From contig NZ_JAQFIL010000001.1 in assembly GCF_029504655.1 (NCBI RefSeq), positions 1,865,001 through 1,929,000 on the forward strand: DNA of 64,000 bases, in the 5' to 3' direction. The position numbers and the translations under genes were made by a program. Positions 1 through 10,514 of this stretch are shown one piece after another. The notes beneath the pieces were generated by a model. It saw only the letters and a program-made list of their open reading frames with translations, was not told the DNA's origin and searched no databases. Source of the DNA: Catalinimonas alkaloidigena (GTDB lineage: Bacteria; Bacteroidota; Bacteroidia; Cytophagales; Cyclobacteriaceae). Every line of letters begins with the position of its first letter. Position 1 is the first letter of the stretch.

Positions 1-207
1 GGCATCCAGGTGGGGAGTATGAATGACCGGATTGCCGTAACTGCTCAGATCCCCATAGCCTAAATCATCGGCAAGAAGTATGATAATGTTAGGGGAGAGC
101 TGAGAGGTGCCCGGTTGCTGTACAGACTGATTATCAGTTTCTCTTTGTGACTCGCCGCATTGGCTGAAAAGAAAGAGTATACTTAATAAATAAAAATAGC
201 TTTTCAT
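1..207 (-). CDS. Sulfatase (arylsulfatase family), N-terminal part only
   Basis: The 69 residues inside the window begin with a lipoprotein-type leader (hydrophobic stretch, then Cys17). They continue into [20 protein letters not shown] (residues about 39-58), the metal-binding N-terminus of type I sulfatases, where the paired Asp residues bind calcium. The formylglycine Cys/Ser motif lies beyond the window edge, so activity cannot be judged. It is the last visible gene of a minus-strand run after sigma factor, FecR, SusC and SusD. A surface or periplasmic sulfatase there fits desulfation of a sulfated polysaccharide. Family membership is clear from the motif; the substrate is unknown. Confidence 0.9.
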   Translation of the reverse strand, partial: MKSYFYLLSILFLFSQCGESQRETDNQSVQQPGTSQLSPNIIILLADDLGYGDLSSYGNPVIHTPHLDA

Positions 208-290
208 ATGAATAGTAGTATGTGTAGAAAGAAGAATGGAATACTTTAAGGCATTCCATTCAATTTGTATTGAACTGAATTTAATTGCTA

Positions 291-1799
291 TTACCAGTTA
301 GGGTTTTGTTCAAGGTTTGGATTCAAATCAATTTGATTTGATGGTATCGCCCAAAGGTAATCACGAGCAGGATTAAAGGTTCTGGTGGTATATACATTAC
401 CTTGATAATCATGAACATCAACATTCATTAATTCTTCAGCAGTTCCCCACCGTTTGATATCAGCATAATATTTACCTTCAAAAGCAAGTTCAATTCTTCT
501 CTCATGCCGAATCTCTTCTCGCATTTCATCTTTTGAAAGTCCGGGTTCAAGTGCTGGCATATTGACACTTGGACGGCTTCGTATACGATTGATAGCTTCG
601 TAAACCGACTCGTCCGGACCAACCGCTTCATTCTGAGCTTCGGCATAGGTTAACAAAACTTCTGCAAACCTGATTACAATCGGATTTATCTCGCTTCTTC
701 CTCCTGAAACCTCAGTAATTGTCGTACTGTCACTATAAGTAGTAAATTTCTTTACGCCAAACCCCGTCTGATCCAGATCACTATCAGTATTTATTTTGCC
801 ATTATACATGGCTCCAACCAATCTGATAGTCTGATAAAGTCGAGGGTCTCTGTTTTCATAAGGATTTTCAGGGTCATATGAAGAAGATTCCGCAATTGAC
901 AGACCATCAATCATATAGTAAGCATCTACTAATTCTTTGGTTGGGGCCACATTACTATGTAAAGTGACAGCATTGTCATAACCATGACCAAAGCGGGGCA
1001 TAAAATACTGTATATCCCAGATGACTTCTTCATTCCCTTCATTTTCAAGCATGAACAATTCTCTGTAATCCGGAAATAGTGAGTAAACATCCAGATCCAT
1101 AACCGCTTGTGCAGCATCAGCGGCTTCTTCCCATCTCTGCTCATATAATAAAACACGTGCCTTGAGCGAAAGCGCGGCTCCCTTGGTAGCCCTACCGGGT
1201 TCATCCGTCAGAGGCAAAACATCAGCGGCCTCATCCAGGTCATTAAGTATTTGCGTTACTACATCGGCTTTAGAATTACGCGGGAGTTCTCCCTGCTCAA
1301 CTAAATCGGGAGCACTTGTGATCAAAGGAACTGCACCAAATTTATTAACTAAATCCGCATAATAGAAAGCTCTCAGGAATTTTGCTTCAGCGATTATTTT
1401 ATTAATTACGTCGGGTTCAGCTTCAATCTTTTCTATGTTATCCAATAATGTATTTGCCCTGCCTACTCCTCTATAATTACTCGTCCATGCACTTTCAAAT
1501 AGGGGGTTGGTCGTTTGGGCAAGGCCTCTGGCCAGATCCCTCCAGCCGCCGGGATTATCAAACCTTACTGCGTTAGGAGTAATTTGAGCACTGTAGAATA
1601 TTTGATTCGCAGGATATCCTCTAAGCACTTCATAAATTCCAGTTAAAGCAGCTTGAGCTTGTTCCTCTGATTCCCAAAAATTATCTGAGGTATATTGATC
1701 AGATGGCACTGTTGAGAGGAAATCCTCACAAGCACTGAATACAATACTGAGCGATAAAATAATCGTGAATCTGTATATATATATATTTGAAGTCTTCAT
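291..1799 (-). CDS. RagB/SusD family outer-membrane glycan-binding lipoprotein
   Basis: This 502-residue protein has a short hydrophobic leader ending at lipobox Cys24, followed by the typical SusD start ([19 protein letters not shown]). The C-terminal part has the RagB/SusD ending with [13 protein letters not shown] and a final [11 protein letters not shown]. SusD proteins sit on the outer leaflet as a lid over SusC and capture oligosaccharides. It lies 20 bp downstream of a SusC gene on the same strand and is followed by a sulfatase, so a sulfated glycan ligand is inferred. Length is normal for the family and the frame is intact. Confidence 0.95.
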   Translation of the reverse strand: MKTSNIYIYRFTIILSLSIVFSACEDFLSTVPSDQYTSDNFWESEEQAQAALTGIYEVLRGYPANQIFYSAQITPNAVRFDNPGGWRDLARGLAQTTNPLFESAWTSNYRGVGRANTLLDNIEKIEAEPDVINKIIAEAKFLRAFYYADLVNKFGAVPLITSAPDLVEQGELPRNSKADVVTQILNDLDEAADVLPLTDEPGRATKGAALSLKARVLLYEQRWEEAADAAQAVMDLDVYSLFPDYRELFMLENEGNEEVIWDIQYFMPRFGHGYDNAVTLHSNVAPTKELVDAYYMIDGLSIAESSSYDPENPYENRDPRLYQTIRLVGAMYNGKINTDSDLDQTGFGVKKFTTYSDSTTITEVSGGRSEINPIVIRFAEVLLTYAEAQNEAVGPDESVYEAINRIRSRPSVNMPALEPGLSKDEMREEIRHERRIELAFEGKYYADIKRWGTAEELMNVDVHDYQGNVYTTRTFNPARDYLWAIPSNQIDLNPNLEQNPNW

Positions 1800-1819
1800 G
1801 ATAGTAATGGTTTGTTGTT

Positions 1820-4800
1820 TTAAAATCCAATTTGAACTCCAGCAGTATATGTTTTCACACTTGGATAGTCATAACTTGCATTATCAGTTCCCATGTCTCT
1901 TTCGGGGTCAAAGGTATCCATGGGAGTAATTGTCCATATGTTCTGTCCATTGACAAAAACTTTGGCACTTTGGAGTTTTATCCTTTCAAGAAAGTTTGTG
2001 GGTAGGGCATAGCTTAGTTGAATATTCTTTAACCTCATAAATGAGGCATTTTGAAGTAAAAAATCAGAATCCCTGAAATTAGTATTCAACGCATCTTCAA
2101 AAGTAGTGAGGATTGGTAATTCGGCATCCATGTTTTCAGGAGTCCAGGAATTATTTACCCATTCTTCAGTGACGCCGGTACCATACCAAAAAGGAACATC
2201 CCCGGTTCTTGCCCTGAAGGTATATACATCACTTACTCCGGTAAAGAAAGCGGATAAAGAGAAGTTTTTATAGTCTAAACCTACATTAAAAGAGTAAGTA
2301 TAAGTGGGAATGCGGTTTTGATCGCTGATGATCCTGTCATCCTGGTTAATTACGCCATCGCCATTGGCATCCTCAAACTTAAGATATCCCGGTCTGGTAT
2401 CCTGAGTTTGAAAGGCGTGACTATCAATTTCTTCCTGGGTATCAAAAATTCCTGTAGCATGAAGCAGATAATATGAGTTTATTGGATAGCCTTCTTTAAT
2501 GATGGTCCCTCCTCTGTTACGTGATCCATAGTTATAAATTGTAGTACCATTGAGATCTACTACTTCATTCTTGACCCGGGTGAGATTCCCTGAAACCATA
2601 TAAGAAAAAGGTCCTACAGAATTCTGGTAAGTTAAACTGGCTTCAAAACCCTGGTTATCTACTGTACCGATATTCCTTAATGGGCCTCCAAGTCCGCCAA
2701 CCTGTGCGGGAATCGTGGTAGCGTATAGAATATCAGTAGTGCGTTTTTTGAAGAGCTCAAAGCTAACATTCAGGCTATTTGAAAGCATAGCTGCATCAAC
2801 TCCTATATTTGAGGTAGTGGTTGTTTCCCAGGTTATATTAGGGTCACTGTACTGAGTAACAGCTGCGCCCGCATTTATAGTATTACCAAAGCTATAGTCA
2901 TTACCAACATTAATCAGGTTAACGAAACGAAAGTTAGGAACTCTTTCATTTCCTAATTTCCCCCAGGAAGCCCTGAATTTAAATTCATCCAGCCAGCTGA
3001 CATCTTCCATGAATTCTTCTCTGCCCATACGCCATCCTACCGAGAAGGAAGGAAATAATCCCCACTTGTTCCCTTCAGCAAATTTGGATGAACCGTCGTA
3101 TCTGAAATTACCTTCAAACAAATATCTTTCATCATAATTGTAGTTTAACCTTCCAAATAATGACATAAGTGAGTTAACACTGTTGGTCCCACTCACATCA
3201 GGATTGACAGAACCGGCATTCAGTGTTGTCAATCCATTACCTAGATAACCCTCTCTATATGCCGAGAAAGTGTTGTCAACAAACTTTTGCGTACTGAATC
3301 CTAAAAGTGCGGCAAAATGATGCATATTGTTAAGCGTGTTATTCCATTTTAGGGTTTGCTGTAAGTTTAGCTGATAGTTATAAGTATCAATTTTTTTGGC
3401 ATGTCTGGTAGGAGAACCAGTTATTCTATTTCTGATTTTTTCCAGCGTTTTAACATTATACTGATACACTTCAGGTTCAAAAATGGCATTTAAGTAATCC
3501 TGTTTGGTATAAGCCCCCTTTATGTTATAAGTAATGTTGAATGGTAAGCTATATTCTCCTCCAAGGATCATCCTGTAATTCTGCTGCTTATGGTTATTCA
3601 TTCCTTCTCCGGTCAGAGCAAGAGGGTTTCTAAAAACATAATGTCCGGGAGTTCTTATAAAAGTATCTGCGTAACGTCCATCTTCCAGATAAGTGGGTTC
3701 AAACCCAACGCCTGCGTTTTTAAATGTCATCTCCATCACATAGGGCGTTCCAGCAACAGCTTCGTCAAATTCGGTAAACTGCCCGTTGATAATGGCACTA
3801 ACCGTTAGTCTTTCAGAAATATTTGCTTTTGTGTTAAGGTCTATGGAATATTTATTAGAGCTGGTACCTCTTAGTACTCCTTCCTGATCCAGGTAACCTA
3901 AAGAAAGAGAGTATGTATAGTCCTGGTTACCACCTGAAAATCTTAAATTATGGTTTTGAATAAATCCAGGATCAAAAATAAGATCAAACCAGTCATTGTG
4001 AGGATATACATAAGGGTCGGTTTTCATCCCTTGTCTATATTCTTCAATCAGATTTTCTCCGAAGTCCACTGTACTTCGTCCGGCATTTCTCTGAGCCTGG
4101 TCTCTTAATTCCATAAATCTCACCGGATCATTAATTAAATCGGGCAGACCAATGACCTTTTCAAACCCAAGGTAATTGTTATAATTTATCTGAAAGCCTT
4201 CAATTCCCTGTCCACTTTTAGTAGTTACCAGGACGACTCCATTGGCTGCTCTTGCCCCATAAATCGAAGCTGCAGCAGCATCTTTTAGTACGGAGATGCT
4301 TTCAATATTATTTGGATCTATGTTTTCTAATGGATACTCAATACCATCTACCAGCACTAAGGGATTATTATTATTTAAAGTACCCTGTCCACGAATTCTG
4401 ATCGTAGCCTGACTACGCCCTGGCTGGGCGCCTGTCTGGTTTACATATACTCCCTTGGCACCCTGAAGTGCCTGTGTTGAGTTAGTAATGGGTCTGTTTT
4501 CTATTTCCTTACCACTGATAGTAGAGATAGCACCGATTACGTTTTCCTTTTTCTGCGTACCATATCCTACCACAACTATTTCATCTAATGAAGTAACATC
4601 TTCTGATAAGGCAACATTAACCTCAGACCGTCCTCCCACTGCGATTTCTTGCGACACATACCCGATAGAAGAAAAGACTAAGGTATCATTTGCATCAGGT
4701 ACATTGATGCTATAATTACCATTAAGGCCCGTTACGGTACCCGTGATTGTGCCTTTGACTAATACATTTACCCCGGGAAGAGGAGTACCACTCTGGTGAT

Positions 4801-5302
4801 CAGTCACTGTTCCTGTAACTACCTGAATCAATTGATTATTGATTGATTTCTTTGATGGGCTTACTTTGTTAAATGAAATTTTGTTTAACGTACTTTCAGT
4901 GTTTTTAAGAGGTTGCTTTCCCAACTTCTCAGGAAAATAATCCGGGCTTCTACGAGGCGTAATCAGATAAAATTGCTCATCAATTTTTTGATACCTGAGC
5001 TGCAAAGGTGTGAGGATTTTCTTAAGACTGTTTTCAAGCTGTGACCTCTCAATATCGTCCAGGGAAACGTATTTATTTTCTATTGTACGGTCGGTATAAC
5101 CAAAGTTAACAGAAAATTTTTTCTCAAGTTTTTTCAAAGCATCTGTAAGACTAATACGTTCTTGAGAAGGAAACTTGTCCGAAGGATCTGTTTTACCCAT
5201 AGAAGAACTTACAAAACTTTGGGCGGACAAACATGAAAAATAAAAGAAGCATAAGCAGAATAAAATACTTCCTTTCTTACGATAGTAAAAAAGCTGATTC
5301 AT
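1820..5302 (-). CDS. SusC/RagA family TonB-linked outer membrane transporter with STN signalling domain
   Basis: The protein has 1160 residues. In order: signal peptide (about 1-28), secretin/TonB short N-terminal (STN) domain (about 50-116), carboxypeptidase-like beta-sandwich (about 162-232), TonB box region DEIVVVGYGTQ (about 240-250), plug (about 253-365, with IRIRGQGTLNNNNPLVLVDG), then a large beta-barrel ending in a C-terminal aromatic-type strand. SusC imports oligosaccharides using TonB energy. The STN domain is the part that contacts FecR-type anti-sigma factors, matching the FecR/FecI genes immediately upstream. The SusD partner is 20 bp downstream. Substrate is unknown; the sulfatase at the end of the run suggests a sulfated glycan. 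Confidence 0.96.
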   Translation of the reverse strand: MNQLFYYRKKGSILFCLCFFYFSCLSAQSFVSSSMGKTDPSDKFPSQERISLTDALKKLEKKFSVNFGYTDRTIENKYVSLDDIERSQLENSLKKILTPLQLRYQKIDEQFYLITPRRSPDYFPEKLGKQPLKNTESTLNKISFNKVSPSKKSINNQLIQVVTGTVTDHQSGTPLPGVNVLVKGTITGTVTGLNGNYSINVPDANDTLVFSSIGYVSQEIAVGGRSEVNVALSEDVTSLDEIVVVGYGTQKKENVIGAISTISGKEIENRPITNSTQALQGAKGVYVNQTGAQPGRSQATIRIRGQGTLNNNNPLVLVDGIEYPLENIDPNNIESISVLKDAAAASIYGARAANGVVLVTTKSGQGIEGFQINYNNYLGFEKVIGLPDLINDPVRFMELRDQAQRNAGRSTVDFGENLIEEYRQGMKTDPYVYPHNDWFDLIFDPGFIQNHNLRFSGGNQDYTYSLSLGYLDQEGVLRGTSSNKYSIDLNTKANISERLTVSAIINGQFTEFDEAVAGTPYVMEMTFKNAGVGFEPTYLEDGRYADTFIRTPGHYVFRNPLALTGEGMNNHKQQNYRMILGGEYSLPFNITYNIKGAYTKQDYLNAIFEPEVYQYNVKTLEKIRNRITGSPTRHAKKIDTYNYQLNLQQTLKWNNTLNNMHHFAALLGFSTQKFVDNTFSAYREGYLGNGLTTLNAGSVNPDVSGTNSVNSLMSLFGRLNYNYDERYLFEGNFRYDGSSKFAEGNKWGLFPSFSVGWRMGREEFMEDVSWLDEFKFRASWGKLGNERVPNFRFVNLINVGNDYSFGNTINAGAAVTQYSDPNITWETTTTSNIGVDAAMLSNSLNVSFELFKKRTTDILYATTIPAQVGGLGGPLRNIGTVDNQGFEASLTYQNSVGPFSYMVSGNLTRVKNEVVDLNGTTIYNYGSRNRGGTIIKEGYPINSYYLLHATGIFDTQEEIDSHAFQTQDTRPGYLKFEDANGDGVINQDDRIISDQNRIPTYTYSFNVGLDYKNFSLSAFFTGVSDVYTFRARTGDVPFWYGTGVTEEWVNNSWTPENMDAELPILTTFEDALNTNFRDSDFLLQNASFMRLKNIQLSYALPTNFLERIKLQSAKVFVNGQNIWTITPMDTFDPERDMGTDNASYDYPSVKTYTAGVQIGF

Positions 5303-5337
5303 AACTTTAAGTTGTTGTGTATATAAATAGTAAAATA

Positions 5338-6325
5338 TTATCTTTCAATAATGTGAATCACACCATCATTCTGAACTACTTTTACATAATAAGCTCCTTC
5401 TATCGCTGTTAATAGCAGATTCAAGTTTTCTTCTGGAAATGTAGCAGAAAAAGTAATATCCTTAAGTTTATCAGGAATGATCACTTTTTTTGCGTAACGG
5501 TCTTCAATCCATTGGGCAATATCAGAAAGTGGCGTTTTATCAAAATATATTTTCTGTTGTATCCAGGAGGTATATAAGTCTATATTCACTTTCTTCTTTT
5601 TGACAATAGGTATACTGGCATTCACTTCTGCAAATTCACCTGGCTTCAGATAGGTTTCCTGAACATTGGGTGATGTTAATTTTATTTTACCCTGGGTAAG
5701 CACTACCTGAGTTTTATTATTATCCTGATAAAGGTTAAATGCTGTTCCCAATACTTCAATATCGGCATTACCGGTATGTACTGTGAAAGTTGAAGGGCTA
5801 GCGCTCCATTTTTTATACTGTTTTTTTTACTTCAAAATAAGCCTCACCTTTTAGCCAAACTTCTCTGCTCCCTTCATTATTATTGACGCTATATCTAATC
5901 TCTGAGTTTTTATTCAAAGTAATCGTACTACTGTCTGGTAGTATATATGTTGTGGTAGTATTACCTGCACTTAAAGAGTATACGTTGCTTTTAGTGCCCC
6001 ACCAGTAAATTAAAATGCCACTAATTAGAAGTAAAGAAAAACCAGCTGCTCTAATCCATAAGCCCCTCTTATTCGTTTTTTCTCTTAGGGTCTGACTTTC
6101 AATCTTTTTCCAGCTCTCGATAAATGAAGTATTGATTACGACATCTTTATCAAGCTCTAAGGTTTCTATAATATCAATAGCTTTCTTTATCTCTACCGCT
6201 TTATTTGGATGTTCATGTAGCCATTTTGACCAGTATGCATGCGCTTCCTGATCCTTGTTCAGGATCCATTTCTGAAAAGATGAATCCTGTACAAAGTCAG
6301 TTGCAGTATAGTGCTCGTGCTTCAT
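5338..6325 (-). pseudogene. FecR family anti-sigma factor, split by a one-base frameshift in an A8 run
   Basis: An N-terminal part (6325 to 5813, 170 residues) holds the cytoplasmic sigma-binding region, one membrane segment (about residues 88-105, AAGFSLLLISGILIYWWG) and the start of the FecR domain, ending EAYFEVKKTV-stop. The rest (IEVLGTAFNLYQ through the C-terminal domain to 5338) is in another frame. The coding strand has eight A between GT and CAG (plus-strand T run 5821-5828). With seven A the frame reads through EVKKQYKKWSASPSTFTVHTG and gives one protein of 328 residues, a normal FecR length. The frame is otherwise clean, so this may be a sequencing error, a phase-variable tract or transcriptional slippage rather than a dead gene. 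It lies between the sigma factor and SusC. The family's role is to hold the ECF sigma until SusC signals. Confidence 0.85.
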
Positions 6326-6488
6326 TTTATATGTTTTCTATATATAAAAGCAACTTAGGCCAAGAATCTCATCAGTTAAATGGAAAAAAATTAAAATTTT
6401 ATGAATTGAAATATAAAATCAATTTTATAATGCGAACAAATCAATATTTTTTCTCATTTATTGCATTATATATAATTGTCAGTAAGCG

Positions 6489-7127
6489 TTAATTGAATAT
6501 ATATTTAATCAGACAAGTAGCTAAAATGAGATTGGAGATTTGTTTTCTGAGTATTGTCATTGCCTTAAAAACAAGGTTATAAGCAGATTCAACCTTTATA
6601 GATAAACGCTTTGCTATCTCTTCATTATTGGCATTGTAAAAATATTTAAGTTTTATACTCTCTCTTTGTCTTTTTGTGAGCATATGCATTGCATCACTAA
6701 TTTTTTGCTTGAGCTCATCATTGATTTCGCTTTTAATAATTCTTTCTTCTTGATAGGTATCAGTAATATGCATGTGAGAGAGTGAATTATTATCAATGAG
6801 AGAATTCTTTTTCTGGACTTTAATGATTTTTCTTTTGAGAGAAGCAAATAAATAAAAGGCAATAGAGTCTGTTTCCTTGAGATTATTTCTCCTTTGCCAT
6901 ATCTCTACAAAGAGATCTTGAATACAATCTTCAACGACACTTTTCTCATTACTTATTTTTATGCCATAGTGATATAATGGTGAAAAAAACTTTTGATAAA
7001 TTACAGTATAGGCCAATTGATCGCCAGCTAACATATCTGACCAGAGTTTTGATTCTGGATTTTTTGGTTTTGTTACTTCCCAGTCTTCGGTTGTTAGGTG
7101 TTTAGGTTGTCGTATTTTTCTATGCAT
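6489..7127 (-). CDS. ECF-type RNA polymerase sigma-70 factor (FecI-like)
   Basis: The 212-residue protein has sigma region 2 (about residues 40-105, with EDCIQDLFVEIWQRRN) and region 4 (about 145-195, LTKRQRESIKLKYFYNANNEEIAKRL). This is the Bacteroidetes FecI-like family that partners with FecR and activates the adjacent susCD genes. An N-terminal extension of about 30 residues precedes the sigma domain. It is first in the minus-strand run and separated by about 160 bp of AT-rich DNA from fecR, which leaves room for a sigma-dependent promoter before fecR. The frame is intact. Function is assigned by family and position. Confidence 0.93.
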   Translation of the reverse strand: MHRKIRQPKHLTTEDWEVTKPKNPESKLWSDMLAGDQLAYTVIYQKFFSPLYHYGIKISNEKSVVEDCIQDLFVEIWQRRNNLKETDSIAFYLFASLKRKIIKVQKKNSLIDNNSLSHMHITDTYQEERIIKSEINDELKQKISDAMHMLTKRQRESIKLKYFYNANNEEIAKRLSIKVESAYNLVFKAMTILRKQISNLILATCLIKYIFN

Positions 7128-7348
7128 ACGATAAATTTATCAATTTATGGTAATGTTTCATATTCTTATGCGAATAGATAACCTATAGCATAGGTCTTGC
7201 ATATGATTACTTAACATAATGAAAGGTACAACTGGTGCAACTATACCCATTTTCCGCATCATGTATGTCCAAAATCCTCGATACTTTTCCACACTGGTAG
7301 CTTTTATTTAGGCCGTTTGACTTATTTGCTGTTAACCAAAACTCAGCT

Positions 7349-8343
7349 ATGCGCGACAAGATAGCCAAGCAACATAATGCCATTACCCAGGCCAAGTATC
7401 AGATGTCAGGCCTGGAGCTTAATCTGTTTGTCTGGCTTATTGCTATGACCGACTTGGAGACCGAAGATAGACAAAAGGTCATGATTCGTATTAGTGATAT
7501 AGAAAATCTAGCAGGCAAGAGATAAAGATTGAAGGGTTATGATCAGGCATGTGCTATGCTTCATACAAGAACAGCGGTTATTGATTACAATGGTAAGAGA
7601 AGAAGATTCAACTTGGTGATAACTTCTGAGCTAGACGACGAACGCATACAGATCTTATTAGAGATGCATCCTGATATTAGACGATGGTTTATCAATCTTG
7701 ATAAATACTACAATTACTACCAGCTTTCCATGACTCTAAAGCTCCCTAGCAAATATAGCGAGAGGATATATCAGATAGTCTGTCAGTACCGAAGTACGGG
7801 GGTAATGAAGATTGGGCTAATAGAATTGAAAGAAAGGCTAGGCGTGCTCTCTCAAGACCAAAAAACAGGTAAATGAGAAGATCTATACTTCGTAACCGGA
7901 AAGTTCCAACAGCGTGTCTTAGATAAAGCCTGTGAGGACCTACCACCGATATGCAGGTAAGCTACAAGCCTCTGAAGACAGGTAAAAAGACTACAGCTTA
8001 TCAATTTAACATCAAACACCGTCCGAACCAACAAGCTATTCCTTTTGAAGGAAGAGAAAATATTGCTACTTCAATTCCCATGGGTAATAATAAATTACCT
8101 TATCCTGCTGGCTCACCTGCAGAAGTGCGTTTGCCAGCATATCGTTTGGTTCCATGGCAAGTAAAACGCATTTTAGAAAGCTTTGATAAAAAAGAGATAG
8201 GTAAAATACTATACTCGGTGGACCTTGCTTTAGCCGATAAAAAAGTAAGTAATTTAGGGGCTTACACAGCTGCACAGTTTGAAAAGCATAAACCAATTGG
8301 CATTTTTAATCAGAGCAAAGCAAAAGCCGAGGTGGTCAATTGA
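7349..8343 (+). pseudogene. Rep_3 family plasmid replication initiator, degraded
   Basis: The reading starts MRDKIAKQHNAITQAKYQMS, the typical N-terminus of RepB/Rep_3 initiators. It continues in the same frame past an in-frame TAA at 7523-7525 into KLPSKYSERIYQIVCQYRST and LIELKERLGV, the winged-helix region. After 7876 the homologous reading moves to another frame (FQQRVLDKACEDL, about 7905-7945). It then shifts again into the frame from about 7951 (QVSYKPLKTGKKTTAYQF). One stop and two shifts mean no intact protein. Rep_3 proteins bind iterons to start plasmid replication; no iteron array was seen nearby. The gene is probably a relic of an integrated plasmid or element. Its last part, to 8343, is less certain. 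Confidence 0.75.
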
Positions 8344-8488
8344 ACTCTTATACCTTGAGAAGTAGCATTATACGAACTATTACAAATTCTATTAACAACT
8401 AAGCTTAGGTTGAATGAGTACTACTTCAAGAACTCTCCTTTCCTGATAATCCCCAAAATCTAAATAAATTATAATATTTTACGACTTA

Positions 8489-8518
8489 ATTCCCAAAATA
8501 TTATGTTTATTTGGGAAT
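8489..8518. promoter_or_regulatory. Inverted repeat just before the DUF4143 ATPase gene (possible operator)
   Basis: ATTCCCAAA (8489-8497) and TTTGGGAAT (8510-8518) form a perfect 9-bp inverted repeat with a 12-bp centre. It ends 2 bp before the first ATG (8521) and 11 bp before a second ATG (8530). A similar half-site, TCCCCAAA, occurs about 40 bp upstream. This placement would let a dimeric protein or a stem-loop block expression. The regulator is not known. Confidence 0.45.
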
Positions 8519-8520
8519 AA

Positions 8521-9660
<1,140 letters not shown>

Positions 9661-9715
9661 AAAGTTTAGCTTGGAAATATTAACTGGCTCAAACAAAGCT
9701 CATAAGAAAAGCATG

Positions 9716-9746
9716 AAAAAAGCCTGGCACTTTGCCAGGCTTTTTT
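9716..9746. terminator. Strong intrinsic terminator, bidirectional
   Basis: AAAAAAGCCTGGCA (9716-9729), a 3-nt loop CTT, then TGCCAGGCTTTTTT (9733-9746) form a perfect 14-bp stem. The A run on one side and T run on the other allow termination in both directions. It ends the ATPase gene on the plus strand and follows the minus-strand remnant at 9755. Confidence 0.88.
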
Positions 9747-9754
9747 CATTTCCA

Positions 9755-10035
9755 TCAAGTAAACAGCCCAATTGTTTTTCCAGGGGCCGCCGAAGCGATA
9801 ATTGTAGTTTGAAAAATCAATATGCTCAAGTTCAAAAAATCTGGAATCACAATCTTACCTGAATAGTTTCCAATACCGTGCCTATTGGTAAAAGTGCCAG
9901 AAATGGTCTTTTCTCTAAAATTCCAAAGAGATAATTCCCCATGGCTGTAGAAAATCCCCATCAATTCCCCAATAAGAATACCCTGAAATAGGGGAGAGGG
10001 AACATGATAGATAGCAAGTTTTTCAGAAAGCTGTA
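9755..10035 (-). pseudogene. Unidentified gene remnant, 5' end missing
   Basis: A continuous minus-strand reading runs from an in-frame stop just beyond 10035 to a stop at 9755, for example LAIYHVPSPLFQGILIGEL then REKTISGTFTNRHGIGNYSG. The composition looks protein-like (regular hydrophobic pattern, Gly/Asn turns). There is no ATG near its upstream end; the first in-frame ATG is internal. It finishes 8 bp before a strong bidirectional terminator, which suggests a true gene 3' end. I do not recognise the family. It could be a truncated gene or chance. Confidence 0.3.
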
Positions 10036-10148
10036 CTTATAGAAAAAAAAGTGTATTTTATAATCTTTTTCCTCTAAGTGACAGGTTTTGCTCTTAAAGC
10101 CTCACTTACTTCTTACTAAAGAATTCAAAAATCATGATAATATCTACG

Positions 10149-10197
10149 TTTTAGCACTAAGAAACCTGTACTGGGTTTTAGTACCAGGTTGCTAAAA
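10149..10197. repeat. Composite inverted repeat in a gene-free stretch
   Basis: TTTTAGC (10149-10155) pairs with GCTAAAA (10191-10197). Inside it AACCTG (10163-10168) pairs with CAGGTT (10185-10190), and TACT with AGTA closes the loop. This gives a long stem with small internal loops. There is no T run directly after the stem on the plus strand, so it is not a standard terminator. The rest of 10036-10514 is AT-rich and shows no gene or RNA that I recognise. Confidence 0.5.
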
Positions 10198-10514
10198 AAA
10201 TGCCAAACTAACTGCTAAAGGTAAAGGGGGTAGAGTAGGAGAGGTGAGAGATAAAAATATTGAGTAAAAAATGATCCTGGTGGTTCACCTCCCATATTAC
10301 ATCTCACTCTTCTATTATACTGAATCAGGCTCAGCAAAAAAAACAAAAACTCTTCTGCTTTTGTATTGTTAATTTACGTGATAGATAAAGAGTTTAATAG
10401 TAGTAACTTACTTTTGTTCTTTTACTAAATTGACATAAATTAAAAGATAAACCGTGCTTTTTATCTGGTATACTAACATTATTTTTTACAAATACACATA
10501 CTATTTTTTAAACG

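Noticed and set aside
5813..5833. Programmed ribosomal -1 frameshift in FecR
   Set aside because: The change needed is +1 (or -2), and no downstream pseudoknot or stimulatory stem is evident; slippage by polymerase or a sequencing error fits better.
7207..7395. Minus-strand 62-codon frame over the Rep start
   Set aside because: It overlaps the better supported Rep_3 N-terminus and shows no family features.
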